NCBI RefSeq assembly: GCF_047922965.1 | Contig: NZ_CP150481.1 | Location: 744,001 to 808,000 of the forward strand | Direction: 5' to 3' | DNA: 64,000 bases | From: Neptunicella plasticusilytica | GTDB taxonomy: Bacteria > Pseudomonadota > Gammaproteobacteria > Enterobacterales > Alteromonadaceae | In this document: in pieces, positions 25,004-34,196 of the stretch | How positions within the stretch are numbered: the first letter of the stretch is position 1 | Layout: each line of letters starts with the position of its first letter | Program-made: the position numbers and the translations under genes | Notes under the pieces: model-generated | Database searches by the model: none | Seen by the model: only the letters and a program-made list of their open reading frames with translations | What the model was told of the DNA's origin: nothing

Positions 25004-25606
25004 CTAGTAAAAACCGACTTCATCAATGACAAAATCGAAGGGCGCATTTTGCATGGCATAAGCAACGATACTGAGGCTATTGAGTGTTGCTGAATTGAGA
25101 GGAGTTTGTTCTGACCAGCCACGTTGCATGGCAGTAAAAGGTATTTTTACTTCATGAAACTGGTTATCTGCTGGCACCACAACAGGCGCGCTATGAAAAT
25201 CAAAATTGCTGATCTCGGTACTGTTGGCCGAAATCGACATATTGCCACTGTTGATTTTAACCAGCAGTCGAATACCGGTGAATTCACTGGCATCTTCAGG
25301 CACACCCATCGCGCCAAGGGGTAATACTGAACTGGCCCATCCCGGCTGTCCTCGCGGCGGTACAATGTTACCTTTTATATTTAGCATGCCTGCTGATACG
25401 TCTGAATCGAGCTGGGTTTTACCGCCGGCCACTGTGTCACTCATAAATTGTCGTTCTATGCCTAAGCTGTTAACTTTTGGCTTGCTAAAGTCATCAACTA
25501 GTTGAGGTAAAGACGCGCTCCAAACGCCATTTGAAATAGCCAGCAAAGAGGTTAAGGCACAAGCTCTGGCCAGTTGAATCGCGGTTTTATTAAAGGTTTT
25601 CATCAT
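25004..25606 (-). CDS. secreted CIA30/CBM11-like protein
   Basis: A 200-residue exported protein. The signal peptide covers about 1-31 (ending near GVWSA). The mature part resembles the CIA30 / CBM11 galactose-binding beta-sandwich: it opens LVDDFSKPKVNSLG, has MSDTVAGGKTQL in place of the common 'D.VMGG.S' element, and ends with a FDFVIDEVGFY strand. Such domains bind carbohydrate or act as assembly factors; no enzyme module is attached. It is divergent from the ECF-sigma/membrane fusion gene, and the two promoters share the same two-part sequence, so this protein is very likely part of that sigma factor's regulon. Confidence 0.78.
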   Translation of the reverse strand: MMKTFNKTAIQLARACALTSLLAISNGVWSASLPQLVDDFSKPKVNSLGIERQFMSDTVAGGKTQLDSDVSAGMLNIKGNIVPPRGQPGWASSVLPLGAMGVPEDASEFTGIRLLVKINSGNMSISANSTEISNFDFHSAPVVVPADNQFHEVKIPFTAMQRGWSEQTPLNSATLNSLSIVAYAMQNAPFDFVIDEVGFY

Positions 25607-25669
25607 ATTGTCTCCAATTGAAAGTTTTTCGGTATTAAAGTTTTATTGCCGCATTGCAGCGTTGTTGAG

Positions 25670-25700
25670 TAAGTGCCTTAATGAAGAATAAAGGTGACAA
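25670..25700 (-). promoter_or_regulatory. predicted ECF promoter for the CIA30-like gene
   Basis: On the minus strand: TTGTCACCTTT, 12 bases, then GGCACTTA. The identical spacing and near-identical elements occur on the plus strand at 25754 in front of the sigma gene. TGTCACC resembles known ECF -35 elements. Confidence 0.65.
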
Positions 25701-25753
25701 AGAAATTAAGATTTTTTGCAAAACTAAAAAGTGTGATTAATTTACATAAAAAA

Positions 25754-25784
25754 TTGTCACCTTTTACCGCGAGTTCGGCACATA
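25754..25784 (+). promoter_or_regulatory. predicted autoregulated ECF promoter for the sigma/membrane fusion
   Basis: TTGTCACCTTT, 12 bases, then GGCACATA, ending 33 bases before the gene's ATG. It mirrors the promoter of the divergent CIA30-like gene; the 12-base spacers differ in sequence, so the two elements themselves are what is conserved. Confidence 0.65.
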
Positions 25785-25817
25785 GTGGAATAGAACGATA
25801 AATTGAGACTGATACCT

Positions 25818-27434
25818 ATGTTTAGAAAGCGAAGCCTGATAACTGATTCGAACGATGCAACTCTGGTGATGTGTTCACTGGGGGGAGACCGCGATGCGTT
25901 TTGCGAAATTGTCAGGCGTTATCAGAATTTACTTTGTTCCCTGGCGTACTCCGCGGTCGGCGACGTCAAGCATAGCGAAGACATTGCACAGGAGACCTTT
26001 GTTGATGCATGGAAAAAACTCGATACTCTGCGCGACCCGGAAAAACTGAAGTCCTGGTTGTGTGGAATATTACGTTTTAAGGCCAGTCATCATCGTCGCA
26101 AAGAACATCATCAGCCGGTTAAGGATGCTGAGGAAGTCGAAGACCACAATATTGTCGCGGCACAAAATGCAGGAATGGATGAGCAGGCTATTCAGCAACA
26201 ACAACAGACATTGCTTTGGAAAGTGCTGGATGGCATGGAGGATACCTACCGGGAACCGCTGGTCTTATTCTATCGTGAGGAACAGTCGGTTGAACGGGTG
26301 GCTGCGGCGCTGGAATTGTCTGAAGATACTGTCAAACAGCGTTTGTCCCGTGGCCGCAAGTTACTCAAAAGAGCCATGGCTAATGTGGTGGAAGGTACTT
26401 TAACCAGCAGCAAGCCCGGCGTGGCATTTACTGCCGGTGTTTTGGCCATTATCAGTAGTATTCCCGCTCCTGCAAAAGCCGCAGTATTGGGAGGAGGAGC
26501 GGCGAAAGCGGGTAGCTTGTTCAAATCGGCAAGTGTGTTGACCTTTCTGGCGTCCTGCTCTGGGCTGATCAGTGCTTTCTTTGGCTTTCGTGCCAGTCTC
26601 GACCAATCCCGTACCCAACGGGAACGCAAGCTTGCTATCAAGAGTCTGGTGTGGTTTATGTCCTTTGCAGCCGTTTATGTGGCAGGCAGTTTTACCTTCA
26701 AATATCTCGCATTCAGTTATAGCAACTATGCCGGATTTTATACTGCCGCTTCATTGGTGCTGGTATTGTTGTTTGTGACCAGTTATTTAATGCTAGTCTC
26801 TTGCATGTTTACCGCCATGCGCACACTTAGAGCGCAAGAGCGGTTATTTCAGCCACAGGCTTTTCTCGATCAAGCCGACCAACCAAACTCAAAGCAGCGC
26901 GAATACAAAAGCGCGTTACAGCTTTGGGGTGTACCGTTAATTCATTTTCAGTTTGGTATGCCAGAAGTGACTGATAAACCTGCTTTTGGCTGGATTGCCG
27001 GGGGTAGTAGTGCACGAGGATTATTGTTTGCCTGGGGCGGCGTTGCCATTGCGCCCATTAGTGTGGGGATTGTCTCCGTTGGCATCATCAGTATTGGCGC
27101 TGTCGGTTTTGGCGTTGTGGGTCTTGGCACCGTAGCCATTGGCATTATCGGTTTTGGTGCCTCGGCGATTGCCTACAAAGCCTATGCGTCCCTTTCTGCT
27201 TTTGGCTGGGAAAGTGCCTTCAGTGGCGGGTTTTCGATAGCTTCTGATGCAGCCATCGGGCCGTTTGCCTATGCCACCCAAATCAACAATGAGCAGGCAG
27301 CGCAGATCATTAACCTAACCATGCTGGATCTGAGCTACCAATGGCTACTGGCCGCGATCGCGATACTGGTTATCGTGCCTGCTGTTTGGCATTCCCGTAA
27401 AGTGAGGCAACGGATGAAACAGGTTGTGCGCTAG
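25818..27434 (+). CDS. ECF sigma factor fused to a multi-span membrane domain
   Basis: A 538-residue protein joining an ECF sigma factor to a membrane region. Residues about 25-95 form sigma region 2 (RDAFCEIVRRYQNLLCSLAYSAVG, then HSEDIAQETFVDAWKKL). Residues about 140-190 form region 4 (EDTYREPLVLFYREEQSVERVAAALELSEDTVKQRLSRGRKLL). A hydrophobic segment (about 205-225) follows, then three more (about 240-260, 275-300, 310-335). Residues about 395-455 are rich in Gly, Val, Ile and Ala with a short period (SVGIVSVGIISIGAVGFGVVGLG), and a last helix lies near 505-525. The fusion suggests a membrane-tethered sigma factor controlled in cis, without a separate anti-sigma gene; none is adjacent. 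Start at ATG; a TTG five codons earlier is the alternative. Matching divergent promoters imply autoregulation. Confidence 0.85.
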   Translation: MFRKRSLITDSNDATLVMCSLGGDRDAFCEIVRRYQNLLCSLAYSAVGDVKHSEDIAQETFVDAWKKLDTLRDPEKLKSWLCGILRFKASHHRRKEHHQPVKDAEEVEDHNIVAAQNAGMDEQAIQQQQQTLLWKVLDGMEDTYREPLVLFYREEQSVERVAAALELSEDTVKQRLSRGRKLLKRAMANVVEGTLTSSKPGVAFTAGVLAIISSIPAPAKAAVLGGGAAKAGSLFKSASVLTFLASCSGLISAFFGFRASLDQSRTQRERKLAIKSLVWFMSFAAVYVAGSFTFKYLAFSYSNYAGFYTAASLVLVLLFVTSYLMLVSCMFTAMRTLRAQERLFQPQAFLDQADQPNSKQREYKSALQLWGVPLIHFQFGMPEVTDKPAFGWIAGGSSARGLLFAWGGVAIAPISVGIVSVGIISIGAVGFGVVGLGTVAIGIIGFGASAIAYKAYASLSAFGWESAFSGGFSIASDAAIGPFAYATQINNEQAAQIINLTMLDLSYQWLLAAIAILVIVPAVWHSRKVRQRMKQVVR

Positions 27435-27462
27435 CATCTTATCCGAAGGAAATTAAGAGCAT

Positions 27463-27482
27463 TGCCGCCCGTCTGGGCGGCA
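27463..27482. other. hairpin downstream of the sigma-fusion gene
   Basis: TGCCGCCC-GTCT-GGGCGGCA, a perfect 8-bp GC-rich stem with four-base loop, 28 bases after the stop. No T-run follows, so termination efficiency is uncertain. Confidence 0.5.
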
Positions 27483-27561
27483 CGATGCATAGCTAAAGGA
27501 CAGCGCTATGGGAACTGGTCAGCGGCGTTGATAACGCTCAAGATGAGTTGGCAGTTGCTAA

Positions 27562-28179
27562 CTAGAAAGGCGACAGCAGGGTTTTCAGTGCCGGTCTTAG
27601 TGCCAATAAAACCGTATCTTTTTGCAGCTCCGGATATAAAAATCGGCGTAATAACAATCCGCCCACCATGGCAAACATCACATTGATCCGGGCATCCAGT
27701 TCCTTGTCGGTAACATCTTTAACCAGGCTGCGTTCACCGGTAAGCAAGCGGCGCATTCTTGCCCTGGCCTGGGTATCGGACTCCTGTAACAGAAAAGCCA
27801 CTTTTTGATTACGCGCGGCTTCTGCCAGCATTTCCAGTTCCAGCGCGCCTTGCTCCGCATCCATATGGCGATCGACACCCTCATCTGCACCATCGAGCAT
27901 CACTGTAAGCAAATCGCCGGGATGATCTTCGAACTGTTGAAACTTGGAGAACATTTCCTCCATATCATGCTGGATAATAGCCTCGATGATGGCTTCTTTG
28001 CTGGCAAAGTAATTGTAAATATGACCGGCACTCATGCCCGCCGTTTTGGAAATCTCGGCCATACCGGCACCGTGATAGCCTTTGCGCCGAAAGCAGTCAG
28101 CGGCTGCTGTCAGTATTTGTTGCCGGCGCGCTTTGGCCAATTCCGGGTCGGTATGTCGCTTGCTATTTTTATCTGTCAT
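27562..28179 (-). CDS. TetR-family repressor of the RND efflux operon
   Basis: A 205-residue TetR/AcrR regulator. The N-terminal helix-turn-helix reads RRQQILTAAADCFRRKGYHGAGMAEISKTAGMSAGHIYNYFASKEAI (about 19-65). The C-terminal two thirds form the ligand-binding and dimer domain. It is the last gene of the adaptor-permease-outer-membrane-channel run on the same strand, 41 bases after the channel gene with a hairpin between. The perfect 22-bp palindrome in front of the adaptor gene is the likely operator, so it probably represses its own operon and is released by an efflux substrate. Confidence 0.9.
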   Translation of the reverse strand: MTDKNSKRHTDPELAKARRQQILTAAADCFRRKGYHGAGMAEISKTAGMSAGHIYNYFASKEAIIEAIIQHDMEEMFSKFQQFEDHPGDLLTVMLDGADEGVDRHMDAEQGALELEMLAEAARNQKVAFLLQESDTQARARMRRLLTGERSLVKDVTDKELDARINVMFAMVGGLLLRRFLYPELQKDTVLLALRPALKTLLSPF

Positions 28180-28192
28180 TAGATATTCCAGT

Positions 28193-28211
28193 ACCGGGCA
28201 AAAAGCCCGGT
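28193..28211 (-). other. intercistronic hairpin before tetR-type gene
   Basis: ACCGGGC and GCCCGGT form a 7-bp stem with a five-base loop between the outer-membrane-channel gene and the regulator gene. No T-run follows. It may cause partial termination or protect the upstream mRNA end. Confidence 0.45.
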
Positions 28212-28220
28212 GATAAAGCT

Positions 28221-29636
28221 CTATTTAATGGCAACGGGCGCGCTTTGCCAACCGCCGCCAAGCACTTTATACAAACTAATCTGGCTGGCAAGTAAAGCTT
28301 GCTGTCCACTGATAAGTTGTTGTTCGGCTGCATACCAGTTGCGCTGTGCATCCAGTACTTGCAGATAACTGTCTGCACCTTGTTTAAAACGCTGGTCAGA
28401 CAAATAAAAACTCTGCTGCTGACTGTCAGCTAACTCCCGTTGTGCTGTCAATTGCGCCGCATAACCTTGTCGATCAGCCAGGCTGTCAGAAACCTCGCGG
28501 AAAGCCTGCTGAATTTTTTGCTGATAAGTTGCCAGCGCGACCTGCTGCTGTGTTTCGGCCACTTCCAGATTGGCCTGTGTTCGACCCATATTAAAAATAG
28601 GCATGTTGATAGATGGAATAAAGCTCCAGGTTCCCGAGCCACCTTTAAACAGGTTATCCAATTCTGCCGAAGCCGTGCCGGCATTAGCGGTTAAACTGAT
28701 GCTAGGGAAAAAAGCGGCTTTAGCAATGCCGATATTGGCATTAGCGCCCAACAGGTCGTGTTCTGCTGCTTTAATATCTGGGCGCTGCTGCAATAAATCG
28801 GATGGCAAACCGGCAGGTAATTCAGGCAAGTCGAGCAGTTTGTTTAAGGGCTGATCGGGTAGCAACTCGCTGGAGACTGGACTGCCCGCTAATAAATCCA
28901 GCGCATTTTTATCCCGCTGCAATACTCGTTGATACTTTGCTATATCGACTTTGGCGGTAGCCACAGTGCCTTGCAGCTGATGCAGTGTTAACGCCGATGC
29001 AGCACCCAACTCATAACTTTTTTCGGTCAAAGTTAAACTTTGTTGCCGACTATTCAGCGTCTCTTTCGCTAGCTCTAGCAATTGCTGATCGGCCGCATAG
29101 GTTAACCAGGCGTTGGCCAACTCTGCTACCAGACTGATCTGGCTGCTGCGCTGTGCTTGCTCAGTAGAATAAAGTTGCTGCAACGCCACTTGTGACTGAT
29201 TGCGTACTTTACCCCACAGATCCAGCTCATAGGAGGTGATACCCACTGTGGCACTGTATTGCTGACTGATTTGGGCAGTACCGCTGGCAGTTAAATCACC
29301 GGGCAGCCGTTGTCTGTTGCCGGAGGCATTCAACTCCAGCGCCGGATACAGTGCTGAATCTTCAATCTGGTATAAGGCTCGCACCCGCTGCACATTCAGT
29401 GCAGCGATTTGCAGATCTTTATTGTTATCCAGGCTTTGCTGAATTAACTGCTGTAGCTTGCGATTATCAAAAAACTGCAGCCAGGGCAATTCAGCAGCGT
29501 TGCCTGCAGTGTTGTTGGTGGCAATATCATAATTGCCGGGTACCGGTAAGGTGATGGCCTGTTGCTCGGGTGCCAGTTGGCACCCATTTAACATCAGTGC
29601 GGTCAAACACCCCAGAGTTATTGAACCGAATCTCAT
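28221..29636 (-). CDS. RND efflux outer-membrane channel (NodT/OprM family)
   Basis: Outer-membrane lipoprotein channel, 471 residues. It has a lipoprotein signal (LTALMLNGCQLAPEQ, Cys at 19) and two OEP repeats of long helices, typical of TolC-like trimers (for example QQSLDNNKDLQIAALNVQRVRALYQIEDS and the repeat in the second half with LLGANANIGIAKAAFFPSISLTA). It forms the exit duct with the adaptor and permease encoded just upstream. Its start overlaps the permease stop by four bases (ATGA), so translation is coupled. Confidence 0.93.
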   Translation of the reverse strand: MRFGSITLGCLTALMLNGCQLAPEQQAITLPVPGNYDIATNNTAGNAAELPWLQFFDNRKLQQLIQQSLDNNKDLQIAALNVQRVRALYQIEDSALYPALELNASGNRQRLPGDLTASGTAQISQQYSATVGITSYELDLWGKVRNQSQVALQQLYSTEQAQRSSQISLVAELANAWLTYAADQQLLELAKETLNSRQQSLTLTEKSYELGAASALTLHQLQGTVATAKVDIAKYQRVLQRDKNALDLLAGSPVSSELLPDQPLNKLLDLPELPAGLPSDLLQQRPDIKAAEHDLLGANANIGIAKAAFFPSISLTANAGTASAELDNLFKGGSGTWSFIPSINMPIFNMGRTQANLEVAETQQQVALATYQQKIQQAFREVSDSLADRQGYAAQLTAQRELADSQQQSFYLSDQRFKQGADSYLQVLDAQRNWYAAEQQLISGQQALLASQISLYKVLGGGWQSAPVAIK

Positions 29637-32600
29637 TCTGCATTCTCCTCTGCGACTTTATGTTTGCCCGGGAATATACGGCGCACCAGTACAAAAAACA
29701 GCGGTACAAACAATATTGCCAGGATAGACGAGGCCAAGGTGCCGCCAATGACGGCAATACCCAGTGCATTCTGCGCACCTGAACCGGCACTGGAAGCCAG
29801 CGCCAGGGGCAAAACACCACAGATAAAGGCCATCGACGTCATCAATATAGGGCGTAACCGCAAACGCACGGCCTCAATAGCAGCCTCGACTAAATCCAGT
29901 CCCTGTTCCATCCGGTGGATGGCAAACTCTACAATTAGTATGGCATTTTTGGAGGCTAATCCGATGGTAGTCAGTAAACCGACTTGCAAATAAATATCGT
30001 TAGATAAACCGGCAAGCCATGCCGCCATCGTTGCTCCGAATACCCCTAAAGGTACAATCATCATAACCGATGCCGGTACCGACCAGCTCTCGTAAAGTGC
30101 AGCCAGACACAGAAATACCACTAGCAACGACAACGCGTAAAGTAATGGCGCTTGCCCACCGCTCAGGCGTTCTTCGTACGAGATACCTGTCCACTCAAAG
30201 GCGATACCGGCAGGCAGCTGTTTTACCAGCCTTTCCATTTCATCCATTGCCTGTCCTGTGCTGTATCCAGGCGCAGCCGCACCCTGGATTTCCATCGATG
30301 AAAAGCCGTTATAACGTTCCAGTCGCGGCGAACCATATTCCCAGTGTGAGGTGGCAAAAGCAGAGAAGGCAACCATCTCTCCCTCGGCATTACGGACATA
30401 CCATTTGCCCAGATCTTCGGGCACCATACGACTGGAAGCGGAACCTTGCAGAAAGACTTTCTTCACCCGTCCGCGGTCAATAAAGTCATTAACGTAACTG
30501 CTTCCCCATGCCGTGGATAAGGTGCTGTTAATATTGCTCTGACTGACGCCAAAAGCTTCAGCTTTGGCCAAGTCAATATCCAGTGACAACTCCGGCATAT
30601 CTTCCTGCCCGTTGGGGCGTACTCCTGCCAGGATTGGGCTTTGGGCCGCCATACCTAACAGCTGGTTACGTGCTTGCAATAATTGGTTATGGCCAACACC
30701 TGCTCTATCTTGCAGGTACATGGCAAAACCGTTAGCAGTGCCTAATTCAACCACTGCCGGTGGCGCAAAAGCAAAAACCAGTGCTTCTTTTATACCGGAG
30801 AAAAAGCCCATTGCCTTGCCTGCCACAGCACTGACCGACAAATCATCACGTTGACGCTCATCCCAGTGTTTTAAATTCACAAAGCCTATTGCCGCATTCT
30901 GGCCTGAACCGCCAAAACTGAAGCCGGTGACGGTAAAAATAGCCCTAACTGCCTCGGACTGGTCGTTGAGGAAATGGTTTTCCATTTTCTCCACCACTTG
31001 CAAGGTTTGTTCGGTAGTTGAGCCGGCAGGTAACACCACCTGATTAAACAGGATGCCTTGATCTTCATCAGGTAAAAAGGCAGAAGGAAGCTGACTAAAA
31101 ATATAAACCATGCCACCAAATATCAGTGTATAACATAGCAAATAGCGTTTGCTTTGTTTGATCATGCGGCTGGCAAAACTTTGCGTGCCTTTATTGGTGC
31201 GATCGAAACCACGGTTAAATCCGGAGAAGAATTTACCAATCAATGAGCCATTAGTATGTACATGGCTGGGTTTCAACAAGGTGGCACATAGGGCCGGTGT
31301 CAGGATCAACGCCACCAGTACCGATAAACTCATGGCCGATACCAGCGTAATCGAGAACTGGCGATAAATAACCCCGGTGGAGCCACCGAAAAAGGCCATT
31401 GGCACGAATACCGCAGACAGCACCATGGCGATCCCGACCAGTGCGCCTTTAATTTCATCCATTGATTTACGGGTTGCTTCGATGGGCGACAATTTCTCTT
31501 CGGTCATAACCCGTTCGACGTTTTCTACCACAACAATTGCATCATCCACCAGCAGGCCAATTGCCAATACCATGGCAAACATCGTCAAGGTATTGATCGA
31601 ATAGCCAAAGGCCGACAAGATGGCAAAGGTGCCTAATAACACCACGGGAACCGCGATGGTAGGAATGAGTGTGGCGCGGAAGTTTTGCAAAAACAGATAC
31701 ATGACCAGAAAAACCAGTCCGACAGCTTCAATCAGGGTACTGACTACTTTTTCGATCGACAATTTTACAAAAGGCGTGGTGTCATAGGGAACCACCGATT
31801 TTAATCCGGCTGGGAAGAAAGGCTCCAGATCTGCCAGGGCTTTTTTAACGCCTTCAGCGGTATCCAGTGCATTGGCACCACTGGCCAGTTTAACCCCTAA
31901 ACCCGAGGCTGGCTTGCCGTTAAACCGGGCGACTACGCCGTAGTTTTCACCGCCTAATTCAACTTTGGCCACATCGCCTAAACGCACAACGGAGCCGTTG
32001 CTGTTGGTCTTAACCAGAATTTGGCGAAATTGTTCAGGCGTTTGCAGACGGCTTTGCGCGGTGACAGTGGCATTAAGGCGCTGACCCTCAACCGCTGGCA
32101 TACCGCCTAACTGTCCGGCTGATACCTGGGCATTCTGGGCACTGATGGCGGCACTGATATCGGCAGGCGTGAGTTTGTAGCTCTGCAGCTTGGCCGGATC
32201 CAGCCAGATACGCATTGCGTATTGCGAGCCAAACAGCTGGACTTCACCGACGCCATTAACCCGCGAGATGATGTCCTGCACGTTGGAAGCAACGTAATCA
32301 CCGATATCGATATTCGACATGCTACCGTCTTCGGATACAAAACCGGCCACCAACAGGAAGTTGCGCGCCGATTTGGCCACCGAAACGCCCTGACGTTGTA
32401 CTTCTTGTGGCAACAGCGGCGTGGCCAGTGCCAGTTTATTCTGAACCTGCACCTGAGCAATATCCGGATTGGTATCGGCAGTGAAGGTGAGTGTCAGGTT
32501 CATCGAACCGTTAGATTCAGAGGTGGATGACATATACATCAGGCCATCCAGTCCTTTCATTTTTTGTTCTATTACCTGGGTTACGGTATCTTCCAGTGTC

Positions 32601-32764
32601 CGCGCAGAAGCTCCGGGATAGTTAGCACTAACACTGATTGCTGGCGGTGCAATAGACGGGTACTGCGCGATAGGTAGCCCTCTGATTGCCAGCACACCGG
32701 CCAGCATTACAACGATGGCCAGTACCCAGGCAAAAATCGGTCTATCGATAAAAAATCGTGACAT
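29633..32764 (-). CDS. AcrB-type RND multidrug efflux permease
   Basis: Inner-membrane proton-driven pump of the hydrophobe/amphiphile RND family, 1043 residues, full length. The first helix and pore region (SRFFIDRPIFAWVLAIVVMLAG, PSIAPPAISVSANYPGASA) and the proton-relay motif GLLVDDAIVVVENVERVM (paired Asp of helix 4) are present. The second half has the matching helix-10 region and LLTTIGLASKNAILIVEFA. It works as a trimer with the periplasmic adaptor and the outer-membrane channel of the same operon. Likely substrates are drugs, dyes, bile-salt-like compounds or solvents; the sequence does not narrow this. Confidence 0.95.
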   Translation of the reverse strand: MSRFFIDRPIFAWVLAIVVMLAGVLAIRGLPIAQYPSIAPPAISVSANYPGASARTLEDTVTQVIEQKMKGLDGLMYMSSTSESNGSMNLTLTFTADTNPDIAQVQVQNKLALATPLLPQEVQRQGVSVAKSARNFLLVAGFVSEDGSMSNIDIGDYVASNVQDIISRVNGVGEVQLFGSQYAMRIWLDPAKLQSYKLTPADISAAISAQNAQVSAGQLGGMPAVEGQRLNATVTAQSRLQTPEQFRQILVKTNSNGSVVRLGDVAKVELGGENYGVVARFNGKPASGLGVKLASGANALDTAEGVKKALADLEPFFPAGLKSVVPYDTTPFVKLSIEKVVSTLIEAVGLVFLVMYLFLQNFRATLIPTIAVPVVLLGTFAILSAFGYSINTLTMFAMVLAIGLLVDDAIVVVENVERVMTEEKLSPIEATRKSMDEIKGALVGIAMVLSAVFVPMAFFGGSTGVIYRQFSITLVSAMSLSVLVALILTPALCATLLKPSHVHTNGSLIGKFFSGFNRGFDRTNKGTQSFASRMIKQSKRYLLCYTLIFGGMVYIFSQLPSAFLPDEDQGILFNQVVLPAGSTTEQTLQVVEKMENHFLNDQSEAVRAIFTVTGFSFGGSGQNAAIGFVNLKHWDERQRDDLSVSAVAGKAMGFFSGIKEALVFAFAPPAVVELGTANGFAMYLQDRAGVGHNQLLQARNQLLGMAAQSPILAGVRPNGQEDMPELSLDIDLAKAEAFGVSQSNINSTLSTAWGSSYVNDFIDRGRVKKVFLQGSASSRMVPEDLGKWYVRNAEGEMVAFSAFATSHWEYGSPRLERYNGFSSMEIQGAAAPGYSTGQAMDEMERLVKQLPAGIAFEWTGISYEERLSGGQAPLLYALSLLVVFLCLAALYESWSVPASVMMIVPLGVFGATMAAWLAGLSNDIYLQVGLLTTIGLASKNAILIVEFAIHRMEQGLDLVEAAIEAVRLRLRPILMTSMAFICGVLPLALASSAGSGAQNALGIAVIGGTLASSILAILFVPLFFVLVRRIFPGKHKVAEENAE

Positions 32765-32776
32765 CAGTAATCTCCG

Positions 32777-33937
32777 TTATTGGGTGTTAGCGCTAGAGGA
32801 ACTCGCAGGACGGGCCTGAACGGATGCTCCCGGACGAACTTTCTGCAGACCTTCAACAATCACCTGATCGCCTGCGGCCAAGCCTTTTTCAATCAGCCAG
32901 TTCGAACCTATAGTGCGGTCAGCCTGTAATACTCTGGCTTCCACTTTGCCCTGTTTATTAACCACCATAGCGGTAGCCTCACCCTTACTGTTGCGGCTGA
33001 TACCATTTTGCGGGGCCAGGATTGCTTCAGCTTTCACTCCTTCAACAATCACGGCGCGTACATACATGCCGGGCAATAACAGTTTTTCAGGATTATCAAA
33101 TTGCGCCCGCAAGGTGACAGATCCAGTACCGGGATCGACTGTCACTTCCGAGAATTGCAATGTACCGGTATGGCTATAGGTAGAACCGTCTTCCAGTTTT
33201 AACTTCACTTGTGCCTGATCGGAAGCGTTACTATTTATCGCACCTGAGGCCAAGGCTCGCTTTAACTCAAGCAGTTCGGCGCTGGACTGGGTCAGATCCA
33301 CATAGACGGGATCCAGTTGGGTCACAGTGGCTAATGCGTTTGTTTGATTGGCACTGACCAATGCACCGACTGTTACTGCCGATTTGCTGATCTGTCCGCT
33401 GATGGGGGCCGACACTTTGCTGTAGTCCAGATTGATTTGTGCGGTTTTCAATTGTGCCTGCGCCGTTAATAAATCCGCCTCGGCTTGCTTGTAAGTGGCA
33501 TCCGCTTCATCAAAATCTTGCTGGCTGACCGCCTTGATTTTCAATAATTCGGTATAGCGTGCGGTTTTGGCTTTGTTGCTGGCAATGCTTGCCTGTGCCC
33601 GTGCAACAGCCGCTTTTGCGCTGGCTAAATTAGCTTCAAAGGTGGCCGGTTCAATCTGATATAGCGGCTGGCCGGCTGTCACCTCCGTTCCTTCGGTAAA
33701 CAGACGCGATTGCACAATACCGCTGACCTGAGGGCGGATCTCGGCAATTTGTGACGCGGCGATACGTCCGGGTAATTCTTTGGTCAGGGTAACGGTCTGA
33801 CTTTTTAATGTTACCACGCCGACAGGCACGGCTTGCGCCGCCGGCGCTGCATTTTGTTGTTCCTGGCCACAACCGGCCAAAGCAACAGAGCCCGCCAGGG
33901 CTGAAAGGGCAAAAAATAAGGTGCGGGAACGCTGCAT
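32777..33937 (-). CDS. RND efflux periplasmic adaptor (AcrA family)
   Basis: Periplasmic membrane-fusion protein, 386 residues. The lipoprotein signal is LFFALSALAGSVALAGCGQ, with the lipid-modified Cys at 23. In order: beta-barrel/lipoyl start (VTLTKELPGRIAASQIAEIRPQVSGIV), the alpha hairpin (about 95-165, rich in Ala and Lys), the second lipoyl half (YSKVSAPISGQISKSAVTVGALV), beta barrel and membrane-proximal domain. It is the first gene of the operon, 12 bases before the permease. GGAGAG precedes its ATG, and the palindromic operator lies within 40 bases upstream. Confidence 0.94.
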   Translation of the reverse strand: MQRSRTLFFALSALAGSVALAGCGQEQQNAAPAAQAVPVGVVTLKSQTVTLTKELPGRIAASQIAEIRPQVSGIVQSRLFTEGTEVTAGQPLYQIEPATFEANLASAKAAVARAQASIASNKAKTARYTELLKIKAVSQQDFDEADATYKQAEADLLTAQAQLKTAQINLDYSKVSAPISGQISKSAVTVGALVSANQTNALATVTQLDPVYVDLTQSSAELLELKRALASGAINSNASDQAQVKLKLEDGSTYSHTGTLQFSEVTVDPGTGSVTLRAQFDNPEKLLLPGMYVRAVIVEGVKAEAILAPQNGISRNSKGEATAMVVNKQGKVEARVLQADRTIGSNWLIEKGLAAGDQVIVEGLQKVRPGASVQARPASSSSANTQ

Positions 33938-33952
33938 GTGAATACTCTCCGT

Positions 33953-33974
33953 TTAGAATGAACGTTCATTCTAA
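33953..33974. promoter_or_regulatory. 22-bp perfect palindrome, probable TetR operator
   Basis: Each half reads TTAGAATGAAC (reverse complement on the other side). It lies 15 bases upstream of the adaptor start codon and about 10 bases downstream of a -10-like TATACA on the minus strand, so binding would block transcription of the efflux operon. Length and core (GAATGAACGTTCATTC) suit a TetR-family dimer. Confidence 0.8.
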
Positions 33975-34196
33975 CTTTGTTCTGTATAGATTACCAGCGC
34001 TATTTAACCCGTGATAAGTGGCATTGGTCGCATATCGTTAAGCATATTAGCTGGTTAAAGAATTTTCTTTTCAGTCCTTGTTATGCTCGTCAACTAATAA
34101 CTGCGCGATTAAATTAGCAGAGGCTAATAACAGGCTTGTATTTAACCAACATGCCCCAATTAGTAAATTAATGCCCACTAGCTAAGGAGATTTAAT

